Source of the DNA: Nomia melanderi
Lineage: Eukaryota; Arthropoda; Insecta; Hymenoptera; Halictidae
Length of the DNA stretch: 64,000 nt
Reading direction: 5' to 3'
Assembly: GCF_051020985.1 (NCBI RefSeq)
Contig: NC_135001.1
Location: 17,291,896-17,355,895, forward strand
Positions within the stretch are counted from its first letter, which is position 1, and each line of letters begins with the position of its first letter. The notes below the pieces were generated by a model. The model saw nothing but the letters and a program-made list of their open reading frames with translations. It was not told the DNA's origin and ran no database searches. This document shows, piece by piece, positions 10,988 to 24,321 of this stretch. The position numbers and the translations under genes are program-made.

Positions 10988-13900
10988 ATGTCCTTGTTTA
11001 CGTAGTTCGCTGGGAGCTGAGAATTTACCAGTGTGACTCGGGGGTGAAAATAGCGTTGACTTCGCGCACGTCCGATCAGTCCCAGGAGGAAGGACCCATT
11101 CCGTTTGTACCGGGACTCGTCGCGTTACTTGATTTACGCGATCATCCTCACTCGATACGGGATTCTGGCTAAACGGGAAGAAAGATGTGCGCCTCTTGTT
11201 GTTCGTGCAACTGACGTCGTTACGAACTTGGCTCGAATATTACCGAATAAGATCTGGGATAAACGCCAGGAGCTCGGGAACAATCTGTCCTGCGTACAAA
11301 TCGCTTCGAAAACGTAAAGTGACTATTATTCGTGCACCGCGAAATATTAATACCCATAAATAGTTCACTATTTCTTCGTCGAACGGAAACTACTACGCGA
11401 CGAGAATAAGTCTTAAACATCAACAAGTTCATCTGCAACTAAACTTTGAATGCAACATGTACCTTGAATAACAAAGCAGTGACAAAAATTAATATTTACT
11501 GATCAAAAATGTTTTAGTTAAATGACATTGGACGAAGCTGTTTATTATTTTCATGGCACACAGAAGAAAAACTGAATATTAATGTCTTACCCAAGATTAA
11601 TGAATTAATTCAAGTGTATTTACCGGTATGTATATAATACCTTAGATTCAATATTCGTTTCCTTATATATTCATAGAAGCAGTAATGTATTTGATTATAT
11701 AATTGAGTATGATATCCGTGGCAGCATCAATTACGTCATACTTGTATTTATTACAATATAATTCGACTCAGATAATTATCATTCGTGTACTACTGGATTC
11801 ACGTGTGTTTTCATGGTTGCCTCATCGCCATAGCAGGCAAAGGATTACCCGTGACACGAGGTACGATTGATATTATAGTTTAATATAGCTTACCATGTTA
11901 ACGGAAAGCAACGTAATGCTGAATATATTGCATTAATACAGAATAAAATAAAATTAAATACCTGCAATACTGAGTAACGGAGATTGGATTGATTTACATA
12001 GAAACGCAGAAATTCGTACAATATAATTTACAACTGATTATTTCAGTGACAATGATGTTAAAGTCTTCGATTGACCCAGCTCATCTCTTTATTTAAACGT
12101 TAATGAAAATATTTTAAATTGGAAAAGTCGCAAATTTTACAAAGGCTGGAAACAATATTTGAATTAGGAACAATTACGAAATACGATAATGACCATTAGG
12201 CGAAAATTCAGCGTTTAGCTGTTAAAAACCGAGTACAACGCGTTGTAAAATAGAATTTTTCGAATTATTAAGGGAAACAGGAAAAGTAAGCAGTGCATAG
12301 AAGTAAGCAATAATAGAAACTACCGATTACAATCTAGAGGATAATCGAATAACAAGGGACAATGACGATAAGTTGATTATAGGAAAACCTAAATTATATG
12401 ACCTGTAGGATTCTACCTGGGCGTGGTTAAACGATTGTCGCTAAATGTATACAGGGTGTGGCAAGACGCGTGTAAGGTCAGAGTGTGATACTGCTTATCT
12501 TATAAATAGGTAATACTATTTTCATAATTAATACGTCCATCACACTCATTGTCAGTTTCTTTCAATTATAATTCTACATTGATAAACAGTTAAAATATTT
12601 ATCTTTCGTCTTTAATAGTACGGTCTATTACTTTTTGTAGACAACGATTAAATCCATGAAAATTCGATAACATCTGATTAATCTAACCAGATTTTCTCAA
12701 AAATTGGAACCTAATAGAAATTGGGTAAATGTCTAGGTAAGTTACCTCTTCACCGATTACAGTAACCTTGAACTATTTTGCACATGGCGTCATTCTACAC
12801 ATCTTTTTCCTATACACATAATAGGCGGTCTCTTTTATTTTTCAAGATATTCGCATAAATATTCTCGGGAAAGGGAAGCTATCAAAATTATTTAGGTCAA
12901 ACTTTTGTATGGCCTTGACGTTCAGATATAATATGAAGATCATTGTTCTGTGAGCCTCGACTCGCACTCAAAAATCGTTCTCTCCCTCACAATTATTCTT
13001 CTCACTCGCACAAACTCTCAAACACACCCCTTCAAAGCCACTTTCCTCTCTCCTGTTTTATTGTCCTTCGCTCTAAAAGTATCCTAAGCTAGGCTAAACA
13101 TCCTAGATACTGAAATACTATATTTACTTGTTTCTGTTTTCAGTTGTTTTATTTAGTAGAAATTAAAGAAATCGTTAAAAGGGAACGAGTAATATCGTTA
13201 AGGCGGCATACACAGATTCCCGGTACCATTTGAAGCAAATATTATACTCGGCAAAGAAACGTTGCGTTACTGAGCGGCGCATTGAATACGTTAGAAGGGA
13301 AATGTTGAATGTATGCATCGAAAAAGAAGCGCATTTAAATTCGAAAGCAGGCAGAGAGTCAGAAGGGTAGAACGAACAATCGGTTTACTGCAAACAAGAC
13401 GAGTCAGCTAGGAGAGATTATAATAACGACGGAGGAGGAATCAATTGACCCAATTCCACGTGCCGGTCCTGCCTGCTGGGTTGCCACCATTATCTAATTT
13501 AACTATTTAGGCGACCACTCGCACACTCCCTTCGTGTAGGCTGCTGAGAATAATGCTCTCGCGCAGGAAACCTGAGAACCGATATTTAATTTCTGCCACT
13601 CCTCCATTACTACGCTGAACACTAGACGCGACTTTGTAAAATTTCTAATGTCCCATAAATTGATTTTCATAGGCGACGCATAAGAGTTTCGAGTTCCATT
13701 AGGTCGTGAGACCGATAATAATGATAATGGCAGTATGCTAGTGTTATACGCGTCAATAACCAATTAACACGTTGACCACCGAATTAGAAAGCATAGGAGT
13801 CTCATCGAATCGAAATGATTTTCTTAATAGAACGGAACAATGAAAAATCGAATTTTCGTACAAATATTACTCTGTCAACTTCCGTCCGACAAATCCAATA

Positions 13901-14428
13901 AGGTTCCGTTCTATATTTCTAAATTCGTACAAGAGGTTGTGTTGCCCGAATTCCGGCGACGTGACAGTTAAAACAATGGAAATAAGAATGGTAAATTGAA
14001 ACGGTAAGAAAAGAAGTAACAGAAATACAGGGTTGATGAAAGAAGCATCTTCACTGTCAATTATCGTTGAAACGATGCAAATAAATATGGCACGTACTAA
14101 CGACGGTATTGAGGAGTTCGATACTTCGAGGGCAGCAACGGAACTAAAACTCAATACTGACGGAACCACGTAGTTAAGCGCGAAGTGGGGAATCCAGCAC
14201 AAGGGTTTAATTAAATTAGTTTAGAAGTGCCAGATTAACATTCGTTGGCTAATTAATGTTGTGGTCGGCTGACTTTGGGAGATTGCCTTTTTCCGTAATG
14301 AATCACCTTAGTTTTCCCACATCGAAACGAACACCGAAACATGGATCTAACGCGTGGAGCGCTGACACTTTGCGCTGGTTTTTCCCTCGTAAACTTCGAA
14401 AACGTGATAATAGAAAGGGTGCAATATG
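10988..14428. other. No gene recognised; scattered repeat fragments
   Basis: A GC-richer patch at about 10.99-11.33 kb has open frames on both strands but no recognisable protein. A pyrimidine-rich stretch lies at 12946-13066. TTAACACGTTGACCACCG near 13766 looks like one end of a family F-type element without a detectable partner. A hydrophobic minus-strand frame at 13867-14202 resembles no family I know and lacks good splice signals. Confidence 0.35.
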
Positions 14429-14639
14429 TTAGGTCTACCGAAAGGTTCTGTCTGATAATGTCATCTGGAGTTTTCGAAGATGAGTCATTCCACAGAAATG
14501 GAATTCACAAATTACCATCCAATTGGGAAGAGGTTATTAGTAACGATGGAAATTGTATTGTTCAGTAAATATTAATAAACGTATTGAAAACGTGTTTTCT
14601 TTTCATTAAAAAGTAGACAAAACTTTCCGGTAGACCTAA
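14429..14639 (+). mobile_element. Miniature mariner (internal-deletion derivative)
   Basis: Inverted repeats of about 25 bp bound this 211-bp element: TTAGGTCTACCGAAAGGTTC at the left and, inverted at the right (14612-14639), TTAGGTCTACCGGAAAGTTT. A TA follows the right end; the left flank reads TG, consistent with a mutated TA target. Between the repeats only the last codons of a mariner transposase remain. The rest of the gene has been lost, leaving an element that can move only with transposase supplied in trans. Confidence 0.85.
14473..14568 (+). pseudogene. C-terminal codons of mariner transposase
   Basis: The frame ending at the TAA at 14566-14568 reads FEDESFHRNGIHKLPSNWEE followed by VISNDGNCIVQ and stop. 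Mariner transposases commonly end with a GIxxLPxRWxKVIxxxGxY motif, and the spacing here matches. The segment sits between the terminal inverted repeats of the miniature mariner. The frame opens earlier at 14341, but that upstream part lies outside the element and is unrelated. It has lost the DNA-binding and catalytic DD(D/E) parts. Confidence 0.85.
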
Positions 14640-17167
14640 TATTTACAATGCGACAGTTGAGCAGGATTTTGATGAAATGTCACTGTTTCTTAGGGTACTT
14701 CAGAAAATGGACAAATATTTTTAAGTAACTGCAGATCGTTATATAGGTATTTGTAGCTTCCGAAATGTTTCAAATAACAGTGAAATAGAAATTTCAAAAG
14801 AATTTCAGTTATTTTACGTTACTGTTAACTTAGTCGGACTGTATTAGTAATAAAATTTCATTTTTCTTTATATTCTTAATACTTGAGCATAAAAGTGTAA
14901 GTAAAAAGAGCACTTCCGCAGCCTAATTATGTGTTACCGATGTCTAATTACTTGTATATGTTACCATTCTATTATAAGCACTTTTTCCTGAAACACTCAA
15001 CGCAAGGTGTTCCATTATCTTGTGTAAATATTATAATTCGCTGCTGACACTTTTTGCACAGTGTTTTAGAGAGCAGATAATTATAAAGTATTTATCGAGA
15101 AAAACACTGACGTCGTCATTTAAATTATATAATATACCTTCATCTTGTGCCATACTAAAGAAATATTATTACAGATCAGTAAGCACAACCGTTAACGTAA
15201 CAAAATCACATTAACGTGATGCTGGTTATCGACAACGTTGGATAAAATGTAATTTGATTACACGTTGCTGAGGTTAACACCAACGCGATAATCGATTTAA
15301 TAACAAATTATTTTTCGAAATGTTCGATTGTCATTAATATATGATTGAATTCGAAGTGAACGTTAATTAACAATTACGGGCAGTAATTTGCAATCGAAGA
15401 GAAGTTGCGTTTTAATCGTTGGCCTCCGTGTATAATCAGACCACTCGCGCCGTAGAAGCTTCGCTTTAATTCCTTCGCAATAAGTCGCCAACAAAAAATA
15501 TATATTTATTAACCTGCTTGCGACAAGTATGACATTTCGAAATTAAGCGAACAGGAAAGCATAATTTTTACGTAACTACCTATTAGGCGAGCATTCGTTA
15601 TTAAACGGTGTAATGGATTAATATGTAGCCAGTGGGAAGAAATTTGTTATTCCGCGTGCGAAATTAGTTTTCACATGTTCGTGATACATAATAAGGATAA
15701 TACACCGTACGGGGCTCCTTCAATGATTTACAGACATCCGCAATTACTTGCCGACCTTGCAATCAAAGTGACACGAATTGCGTGCGCGATTTATTGTTCC
15801 AGAATCTATCACGAGAATAGATGCGCGCACGGATGTTGATGCTTCGGAACGCTACGTAAGGAGTTTCTGTCACGGTGAATGACAGAAACAGAATATGGCG
15901 AACGCCTTGCAGCGTGCTCGGACTATTCGGGAATTGCATCCGAATTTCCACTCGAAAGCTCGTTTGCGTCGAGAACCGAACGCAACGCCGGCGTAAAAGA
16001 AACAGCGAACAACACGGGAAACGCGTAAAAGATTTATCACGCTTCACTGTCCGTTGCTACAAATGACCCGTGATTTCCAGCGGTTCGCATAAATCAGATG
16101 GAGCTGACGTAATTTTAATATCGGCCGCAAATGTCACCGATACCATTAATACATTCCGCGAGCGTGCACGCCTGTCCCTGTTCAAACGGAAGCAGAAATA
16201 TCATCCCTGTTTGAATTTCTGTCGTGCCGCTGCGAACGGGATACGCGGGAGGCACGGCGGAAAAAGAATTTTAAATAGAAAACAGAAGAAGAGAAAGGAA
16301 AACAGGACATTCGTGCGGAGGGTTCGCGTGTGACTGAGTTTATGATACGAACGTGACCATTTTGCTACTTCCGAAATTAACGGATTTCCATGCGCAAGTA
16401 CCGCGTCCCGCTCGTTCCATCCATTTATAGATACGAAAGAATGAAAATACCCATAAACCTATGAAACTATTTGAATTTTCATTCCTCCCTCCGACGATTT
16501 CCATTTCTTATTCAAAAGCTGCTTGTGTTCGGGGACTTTTTATGAGATGCATAGTTGAGAGAAGCTTCGAACAAATTTATAAGTCTAATAATTACGAGGG
16601 ACGTTTCGAAAACTGTTTTCCTCTAATTCGAAAGAAATGCCTGGAATCGGCGTGGAACGTTTCGGCTGAGAGTATTCTGCACTCAAAGGGTTAATGATTA
16701 CCGTGATCGTTTTACTATTAAAAGAATATTCTCTAGTAAACGTTTAGAATGTAATATTTGAGGTGCAATGGCAAAATTATTAAGTTTGCTTGAGTAAGTA
16801 CCCGTTATCTATGAAACATATTTTTATTAACCATTGAAAATGACTACTAAAGTGAAACAGGTTAATAGGTACATTTGCTATGTTTTGGTTTTAATAGATA
16901 ATTGTTACATTTATAGCAAAATATGAGAAAGAACTGATAATAATGTCGCACGATAACGCAATCGCTAGTGATAGCTTGAGGAAGTAGTTAAATATTTATT
17001 GCATTTAATAGATAAAAGCGTTTATTTTCCAAAGAATGTTCCCCCGGTCTTACAATGTTCGGCCGGGAGGCTGATAGATTAATAAAGATCGGTCATTAGC
17101 GTGATTAGGGAATTCAGCTTATTAAATATAATCTTGGCTATGTGGCATGGTTCTGTACGCATTACAT
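14640..17167. other. No gene recognised; GC-rich patch at 15.7-16.4 kb
   Basis: AT-rich to about 15.4 kb, then a CpG-richer patch at 15.7-16.4 kb with short frames on both strands and no domain. At 16640-16694 there is one end of a family M TTAA element in reverse orientation (GCACTCAAAGGGTTAA preceded by AACGTTTCGGC); the rest of that copy could not be traced. Confidence 0.35.
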
Positions 17168-17312
17168 AGAAATAATAAATAGAGTGACATAAATAGATAA
17201 TAAATGAAAGAAGATAGAAACGAATACATAAATAAATAAATAAATAAACAACGAAATAAATAGATACATAGATTAATAAGTAAATGCATACATAGACAAA
17301 TAAGGCATTGGG
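17168..17312. repeat. Degenerate AAAT/AAATAGAT simple repeat
   Basis: The core is an AAAT tetranucleotide run at about 17228-17252, flanked by decayed AAATAGA and ACATA variants. Minus-strand frames across it give Leu/Phe/Tyr-rich nonsense. Confidence 0.8.
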
Positions 17313-18476
17313 TGGATAAAAATATTAAAACGAAATTCATACGGGGTGAAATTGAATCGATCACCGGTTTTGAGGATTAAATATCGTTTTCATAAAAATG
17401 GCAAAGAAGTAAACTATTTCAATCTTCCTGCGAATATACTCCAGAATCATTGAAAGGATACTGTCGAACGTAAAGCAAGAATGTACATTGCGCTCCTCTC
17501 TGAAGCACTCGCTACGTTGGACTGTGCATCTCAGAGATACTACTATGTGTAATATCTCAAAATCCATATATGAAATTTTATATCTTTATATGTATCGTTG
17601 AATTCAGAGTTGGATATATCTCGTTTTATCTTATTACCAAGAAAGAGTTAGAATCTCAAGTAAGGATAGCTATTTCCTTTATTCTCTACATATCTAATTT
17701 TTTTAAAATTTATCTCTGTTCTGTTGTCATATACAGGAAGGTGCACAAATTTTGCTATCCAAAAGTTTATCTTCTTGTTTAACAGTTTTTAAATTAGTAT
17801 CGAAAGTATCAATTTCTACGGAGTGGTTCAATACCTCAAACTTGAATCTTCCTTGATAGAAAAATCACCTTCGACTGTATTTCGTTATTACAAATAATCC
17901 TCGAGATATATACTAAATGTGTTAACAAAACCAACTTTCAATATTTCAATTTTAGATCATCCGTTTTAAAACATTTTGGTGAACTGTATATTAACAAAAT
18001 ATTATATCATGACTCGAACGTTAGACAATAAATATCAGAAATGGTATTTCAACGTTTTGTTATATTTCTCCTTCCAAAAATACGCGGTTAAAAAAGCGTC
18101 AAAGCCAGAAAATATTACCAAAAAAAAAGTTACACAGCAAAAACGTTTCGTGTTTACGCTTCTCCTTTAGATATGCTCAAGTGACATTTTTTCTAACAAT
18201 TGCAAGCTGCAACAATACGTCTGCGAAGTACAATTGTACCTCTGTATGAAACGAAATCGTTTATTTTCCCTGCACGGAAAAGAAATAAAGGAAGCGTTGG
18301 AATTATTTTACGAATAACATACGAGCAAACCGTTTAATGACTTTTGCTTTCTCAATAAATATGCGTTCGCTACGGTAATTGATTTAAAACACATGCAAAA
18401 TATCACTGCAAGAATTCCTATTCCCTAAGGAAAATGTCTAATTTCATTAAACACGACACAATTTCCTACCGTATAT

Positions 18477-18600
18477 TTAACCTTTTGACTGCGGCGCGAT
18501 CTCGGAGTAATCCATCAATACGGACGGCGCGTTATTCGCGTGTCAGTCGCTGCGACTGGTCTTCCACTGACTAGTGTCCAATGACCAAAACAGTACCCGG
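18477..18600. repeat. TTAA-linked palindromic repeat (family T-like)
   Basis: It starts TTAACCTTTTGACTGCGG and contains the hairpin CAGTCGCTGCGACTG (18544-18558; 7-bp arms, 1-nt loop). No matching right end was found, so the right boundary is arbitrary. Confidence 0.4.
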
Positions 18601-18686
18601 AGATTTGATACCATTCTTAGGATTTAAAAAATAATAACTGCAACTAAATACAAAATATCCATTTTTTATTTGTTTTTAGTAGCTGT

Positions 18687-18840
18687 TCAACCAGTTAACT
18701 GTGGAATTTAGTTGCGAAACCCTCTCGTTCTGCGCGCAATAGAATAAAAAAATGGAGCGTGTACTCATCGAACGCAGGACGAATGCACGTAGAGTATATT
18801 TTAATGAAATATATTCTAATTAAACGACTTTATAGTTTCG
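18687..18840. mobile_element. TTAA MITE, family H (right part decayed)
   Basis: It starts TTCAACCAGTTAACTGTGGA and follows the H copies at 10147 and 63639 through TCTCGTTCTGCGCGCAATAG and the ACTCATCGAACGCAG segment. The right end is not preserved. Confidence 0.65.
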
Positions 18841-19079
18841 GAATTGAGTCTTTGAGAGAATACTATTACAAAAAGATACAAATCGTTCTACCGGTCAAAT
18901 GATCGTGCTAGGTAAGACAGACTACAAATTTTTGTAGAAAAATATTAAATTATTTTTCCAGAAAATAATAAAGAAAGGAGTGAATATTGGAAAATGTTTT
19001 ATACATATATTTTAGGAAAAGTCGTGAAGTATAAAGGCGATTCAATTACGTTGTCTATAGGAAATTCTAATCGAAATTT

Positions 19080-19226
19080 CAAAAACAGTCGTTTGACTGC
19101 TCGCGGTAGGAATAGTGTTAAAGATCTTATAGTACAAAAATGCAGAGGGCGTATATATACGCCTTTCGTAAATATTGATAGACTCATGAGGGCGTGCATA
19201 TACGCGTTTCGCGATCAAAGGGTTAA
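19080..19226. mobile_element. TTAA element, family Q, with GCGTATATACGC sub-repeats
   Basis: The right end reads GCGATCAAAGGGTTAA. Inside are two diverged copies of a subterminal unit: a perfect 16-bp palindrome GGCGTATATATACGCC (19148-19163) and a decayed GGGCGTGCATATACGCG (19192-19208). The left end is uncertain. Related sub-repeats occur in family M at 49624-50036. Confidence 0.5.
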
Positions 19227-20194
19227 ACATTCAGCACAGCACTTTAACATTTCGTTTTATTTGTAATTACACAGGTACCACGCAACGCGTGCCATAAAGC
19301 ACAATGCTTTATCGTATAAAATGCCGCGTTTAGAACAGATAACCGATGCAAAAGAAAGTGGTATTGCAACTTGCATATTAATAGCCTGCGCAGCAATCGA
19401 GGCCCAAGATTTCCAGCGCGGTGGATACAAAAGGAAAAGCGACAGTTCGAATTTGCATCGACACCGTGCGCCTCGTCGGCGTCGCGACGTCGCTTAAAAG
19501 TTGCTACGCGTTCGTTGGAACCAATTCCCGTATTTTGAGGGCCGAGTCGTATAGCCGGCGAGACATAGGCATTGTCTAAAGACGATTCGATCTCTTTCGC
19601 CCTAATCGCATCGCAGCATAGGGTGCCCGTGCGTTCAAGACCTAAGAGAATTTCTGAGAGTTAATGAGATTTACAGTGCCTCGCGCGTAATCTGGTAAGG
19701 ACGCGTCTCAAAGACAAATTTACCGAGCGTGCTAAGGTAGTAAACGTCTTTAGACACAAAATATCGTGGAATCTAAATAACTCGAGTTACGTGTGGCATT
19801 TCATGCAAATCACCATCGCCGGCAGGAAATTTGTAATTACGGAGGACGTTTTCGGGATAGAGGAATTTCAATCTAAAACATTTCCTTTCGATGGTCGTTA
19901 GGTGTCATTCGTTTTCCACGAATGCACCGTGGGTTGTGTAATTGCAACACGATCGTTTATTTTTATTTAAATACGAACGGATAGTCTCTTTTTTGGGGGA
20001 AGCGTTCCAGATTCTATACCGTTGCAGGTTATGTCGCTGACTCTTACTTTGTTGGTTGTGTGCGAAATATATTTGAAGTGACATCTTTTTACTTGTATCA
20101 CTGTATTTATTGGATTTGCATAAATATGTAAAGTAATGAATAATATAAATTCTATAAATTATATTCTGTTTATTTACTGTTGATGTTCAAAATT

Positions 20195-20290
20195 AAAGAA
20201 ACCAGCATAGATTTTTCTATAAATCGTCTGAAACTTAAGGTTTATAAATATTATTTAATAAAAGTTTAAATCGATTTTGATTATTGCTCA
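20195..20290. repeat. Family C fragment
   Basis: The segment ATATTATTTAATAAAAGTTT followed by AAATCGATTTTGA matches the middle of family C at 8137. No ends are preserved. Confidence 0.45.
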
Positions 20291-20540
20291 GCATGTATAT
20301 ATAGTTAAACGAAGTATTTAATCATTTTTGTTCGCTTATTGGTAAAACTTTTTATATTTAATGAAGCTTTACATATTAACGTCCGGAGACATAAAAATAT
20401 GCTTTCCGTAGACTGCTCGTGAAATTCTAGAAACATAAATATCTATTGCAACATGTGTGTTAAAAATAATATATCTTATCTACTAGACTAACACTGTGTG
20501 CTTTGATCATATTCGTCAAAGGAGCCCGGATCGCGATGTG

Positions 20541-20899
20541 TTAACCCTTTGCATTGATATGTGATGCTGTAGATGACAATACAAATTTATTACAGAACGT
20601 TGCAAATTGTTTTAAAAAGTGCCACACTTCAGAAAATTATAAAAATTAAATCTTATCATAATATGAACACACTGACTGCCGCGGTAGTCACCGATGACCG
20701 TCGCTTCCAAATTACTTGAAAGCAATTATAATTTGCCAGACAATTCTCGAATGACAATATTCAATAGCGTAAATAAATAGATAATAATGTAACCTAATAA
20801 TCTCAATACCAAAAAAGAAATCGTTCCTTTTTATCTTCGCAACAAAAGAATAAACGATAAATGAAGCTCTGAAATTTTCCGTGGCAATCAACGTGTTAA
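20541..20899. mobile_element. Family A fragment followed by family F TTAA MITE
   Basis: At 20541 a family A left end (TTAACCCTTTGCATTGATA) begins directly after GATGTG, an end resembling family K, so two elements appear to share that TTAA. A family F element follows at about 20664-20899: left end ACTGACTGCCGCGG with an interrupted palindrome GTAGTCACCGATGACCG, right end CAATCAACGTGTTAA. It is inverted relative to the F copy at 26323. Confidence 0.6.
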
Positions 20900-21805
20900 T
20901 AAATAAAATAAATATAAAACGTTGAATTCTGTAAATTACTTCAATTCATTCCCCTAAAAATAAATACAAGTTTCCACCCAACAACATTGAAAGCACATCG
21001 AGTTTGAAGGATTAATGCTTCTATACATCAATGATATAATTCCTACATAAGAATATCTATATCACTAGAATATAAATCTTCCGAAAGGACAACAACAAGT
21101 AGTCTCATAAGCAATTAATACTGACGAATGGCAAAATACGTCGAAGCTAATGCAAATCGCCACGCGACAATTTCCGCATCGCGTGAACTTACAAAACACC
21201 GGGTAAATAGCCATGGAAATTAGATCAACCGATCAATACGCTATTTATCATTTCTGAAAGCACTGCTGTAGGACTCGAATTTTTCAGGAAAACCGATTCT
21301 ATGCGTATCGTTGCCGAATAGAATCAGGATTCCATCCGCGTAGACTGATTAAATTTGTCGAGTAGTATAGCAGTAGGCAATAGCCGGACAAACGTCATCG
21401 CATTTATCACGCCGCGGACATCAGTCATTCGTCCCTGGATGTCTAAGGGAACGCGTATCGATTGTATTCGCGTATTCATTGTCCGACAAACGGTATTTAC
21501 TATTATAGTCGTCTGGTATGCCGTTGATAATCCAGGGAACATTATTCTTCTTCTCAACGCTTTTATTCCCCTGAAATATGACGTTAACTCGTTTATCACC
21601 ATCTCCGGGACCGATGAATGGATACACTGCAAAAGACAATCGCTTGACACGCCACGCGCGGGGCACTGACTAACAGCTATTTCTTTTCTTGTTATCTAAT
21701 AGGATCCTCTGCGTGCTTAACCGTTCCAATGCCACGGATCATTACGGAAATTTCATCGAAGAATGTCACGTTGCGCAATTACGTACGTTGGTAGACGAAA
21801 GCGTT

Positions 21806-22113
21806 TAACGCTAGACGTACCAGCAGTTTGTACGTAACTATTTCTTAACTTTCTTAACTCTATGTAGATAAATAATTAGTTATAACGTAAATGTAAACGA
21901 ATTGGATGAGCAATTTTTTTAGTAGAAACTTTCACTTTTTCACAATTATTAATATTTTGAAGGCATTGAATATTCGGAATGATCTTGACAGTAAATAGTT
22001 TCACTCGAATATTATATTGAATGTCTGAGGAAACTGGAAATAATCTATTGTTAACATTTTTATGGCGATTATATATATTAATCGTATGAAATGCTTGGTA
22101 GTTCTTGTGTTAA
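21806..22113. mobile_element. TTAA MITE, family B (left part rearranged)
   Basis: The right half from about 21950 matches family B through GAATGTCTGAGGAAACTGG and GCTTGGTAGTTCTTGTGTTAA. A possible left end (TAACGCTAGACGTACCAG) begins near 21806, but the intervening sequence is longer than in other copies. Confidence 0.5.
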
Positions 22114-24191
22114 ACAAAAGGAAATATGAAAGCTGATAAACTGATTCGGGCAATATAAGAATTGGTAGAAAGTTAAGTGGAAAGAAGACAGAACATTTTA
22201 AATCAAATTTTAAAATCGATATGATAGGTCATCATACGAGTAATGACATTTCTTGTCTTACTTTCTAGGATATTCTTTAATGCCATTTCGAAAATGATAT
22301 TAAAATTGATTGGAACGTTTTTATTTATTGTTATTTATTTATTATTTATTATTATTTCTTCAAAGTAGTTTATAGGACACTTGGAAGAGTGTGTTTTTGA
22401 AAAACATATAAGAATTAACGGAATGCATGTCTGAACGAATAGGAGAAATAAAGCAAGCCGCATCTGCAAAACTTTGAGAAACACAAAAGATCGAGAAACA
22501 AACTATTTCAATGCAATATTACTTCTGTTCTCGGTCTGTTCTCTCTTAAAAAATTTAACCAATGCAAGGTTTCTTCATTTATACCTTACCCGCTGCAATT
22601 GAGCATTTATACGATGCTTAGTTTGTCACAGTGAAAAGAAGCCTTAAGAAATATCAACGGATTGGACGTTTCTGTTATACGACCCTTGAACGAGTGACTT
22701 CGTAAAAAGTTGTACGTCGCGACAAAGAGAGAGAATTCATAATTACAATAAATCTAGAAGAAACAAAATGAATGGAAATTATTTATTTTCTCAAGAGTTT
22801 CAGTGTGTATACCGGAAACAGCAGAAGGAATTTCTCAAACTTTAATCACATTTCAATGTACTTTACGTTTCAATATTTAAAGAACATACTTTCATCGGAT
22901 TAACTTTTATACGAGGAGCCATTCACGAGCTCTTCTAAAGCAGTTAAACGACAAATTTGTGCATGCATGTGGAAATAATTGAAATGTAGCAATTAACACG
23001 GCTTCGAACGCTCACCGTAAAAAAGTCCATTAAGTCTCGTAATCAGATTACAGTGTCTTTCAAACCTCGTTCGTCGAGAAATACATTTACTGCAGATACA
23101 GTACATTTAACGGTAAATTACATAATATTTTTTAAATTAAAGAGTCTCACTTAAGTATTAAAAAGTAAATACCAGTAATTCTGTTCAACCAATTTTTGTT
23201 TTTTTTTTCCGTGAATTCCTAGCATTCAATAGATGTTTCTCCTACATTTTTGTGGATTTAATATAAATCTGTAAATATTTTTTCTTCTATACAAGGCGTT
23301 TAAAAATATCTATTAGAAAAATGCATACGTTCAAATTCATATGACAAACATTATTAACTGCATTATGAATATGCAAATATTTTTAAGCGACGAATAAAAT
23401 TAAGAAGATAGCAAAAAACACAATTACATACACGACAGAGTAAAACCTGTTTTCCTACAATAGATATCGAAAAAGGTTACAAATCGATTTATTCTGATAT
23501 GGCTTCTTCAAAAATTATAATTAATTCGCATTTCCAAAAATTTCATGTAAAACAGAAAGAACACACGAAACAATAACAAAGTAAATCTAACGGAGAGATA
23601 AATAAATACCATTGGACGGAGAAATTATATTTACGTTCGAGGAACAATTGCAACAATTTCATATTCCAGACACTACTGAATAATCTATATAATTCAAATC
23701 TCGGAATTCTGCTCCGCTGTGAAATGCGTTCTAACTTGAGAAGCACTTAAATTGAGATGCTTAAAACAGTTCTCATTCATGACCGTACTGAAAACTGTTG
23801 TTAAGAGAAGGTTATAAAAAGCTACTTACAAAAAAGAATTGATCTTTCTGACGTTTCAAAGGACGGTTGGAAAGGAGAATCGAATGTTTTCACGGCGGCA
23901 GTCCTTCCGAACTCCGAAGAAAGTAATCTAACATTTCGAACGCTCCAATTTGAAACTTGAATTTTCTGGTCTTCTGTTAAGTTTTTCTCATTCACTGAAC
24001 TAATCGAACTTTACCCACTCTATGCACTTGAATATTATACTCGGCCGTGTATTTGTATGTTATATTTTTACACAGACTTCGAATTGCTAAACGAACTTCC
24101 ATTTCGTTTTACGGATTTCATGTTTGCATATGGTTTATTTATTTATTACTGTGTTTAACACTACAATTGCGGAGTATTTAATATTACTGAG

Positions 24192-24192
<1 letters not shown>
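22114..24192. other. No gene recognised
   Basis: AT-rich DNA with a short TTATT-type simple repeat at about 22318-22362. No open frame with a domain, no transposon ends and no structural RNA were recognised on either strand. Confidence 0.4.
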
Positions 24193-24232
<40 letters not shown>

Positions 24233-24321
24233 TTTTAATATTATAATATTATAATAATATAATATTAATATTATAATATATTATATATATGTATTAGATA
24301 TATAAATATATATATATTTTT
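24193..24321. repeat. (TA)n microsatellite and AT-only tract
   Basis: A nearly pure TA dinucleotide run (about 24193-24229) is followed by TAATATTATAATA-type AT-only sequence to about 24321. It is likely polymorphic in length and able to form cruciforms. Confidence 0.95.

Noticed and set aside
13867..14202. Hydrophobic minus-strand frame as signal-peptide exon of the ADAM10-like gene
   Set aside because: No donor of the required phase 1 with a good consensus follows a signal-like segment.
24193..24321. AT-only tract as a replication origin or matrix attachment site
   Set aside because: Composition alone does not support function; a simple microsatellite explains it.
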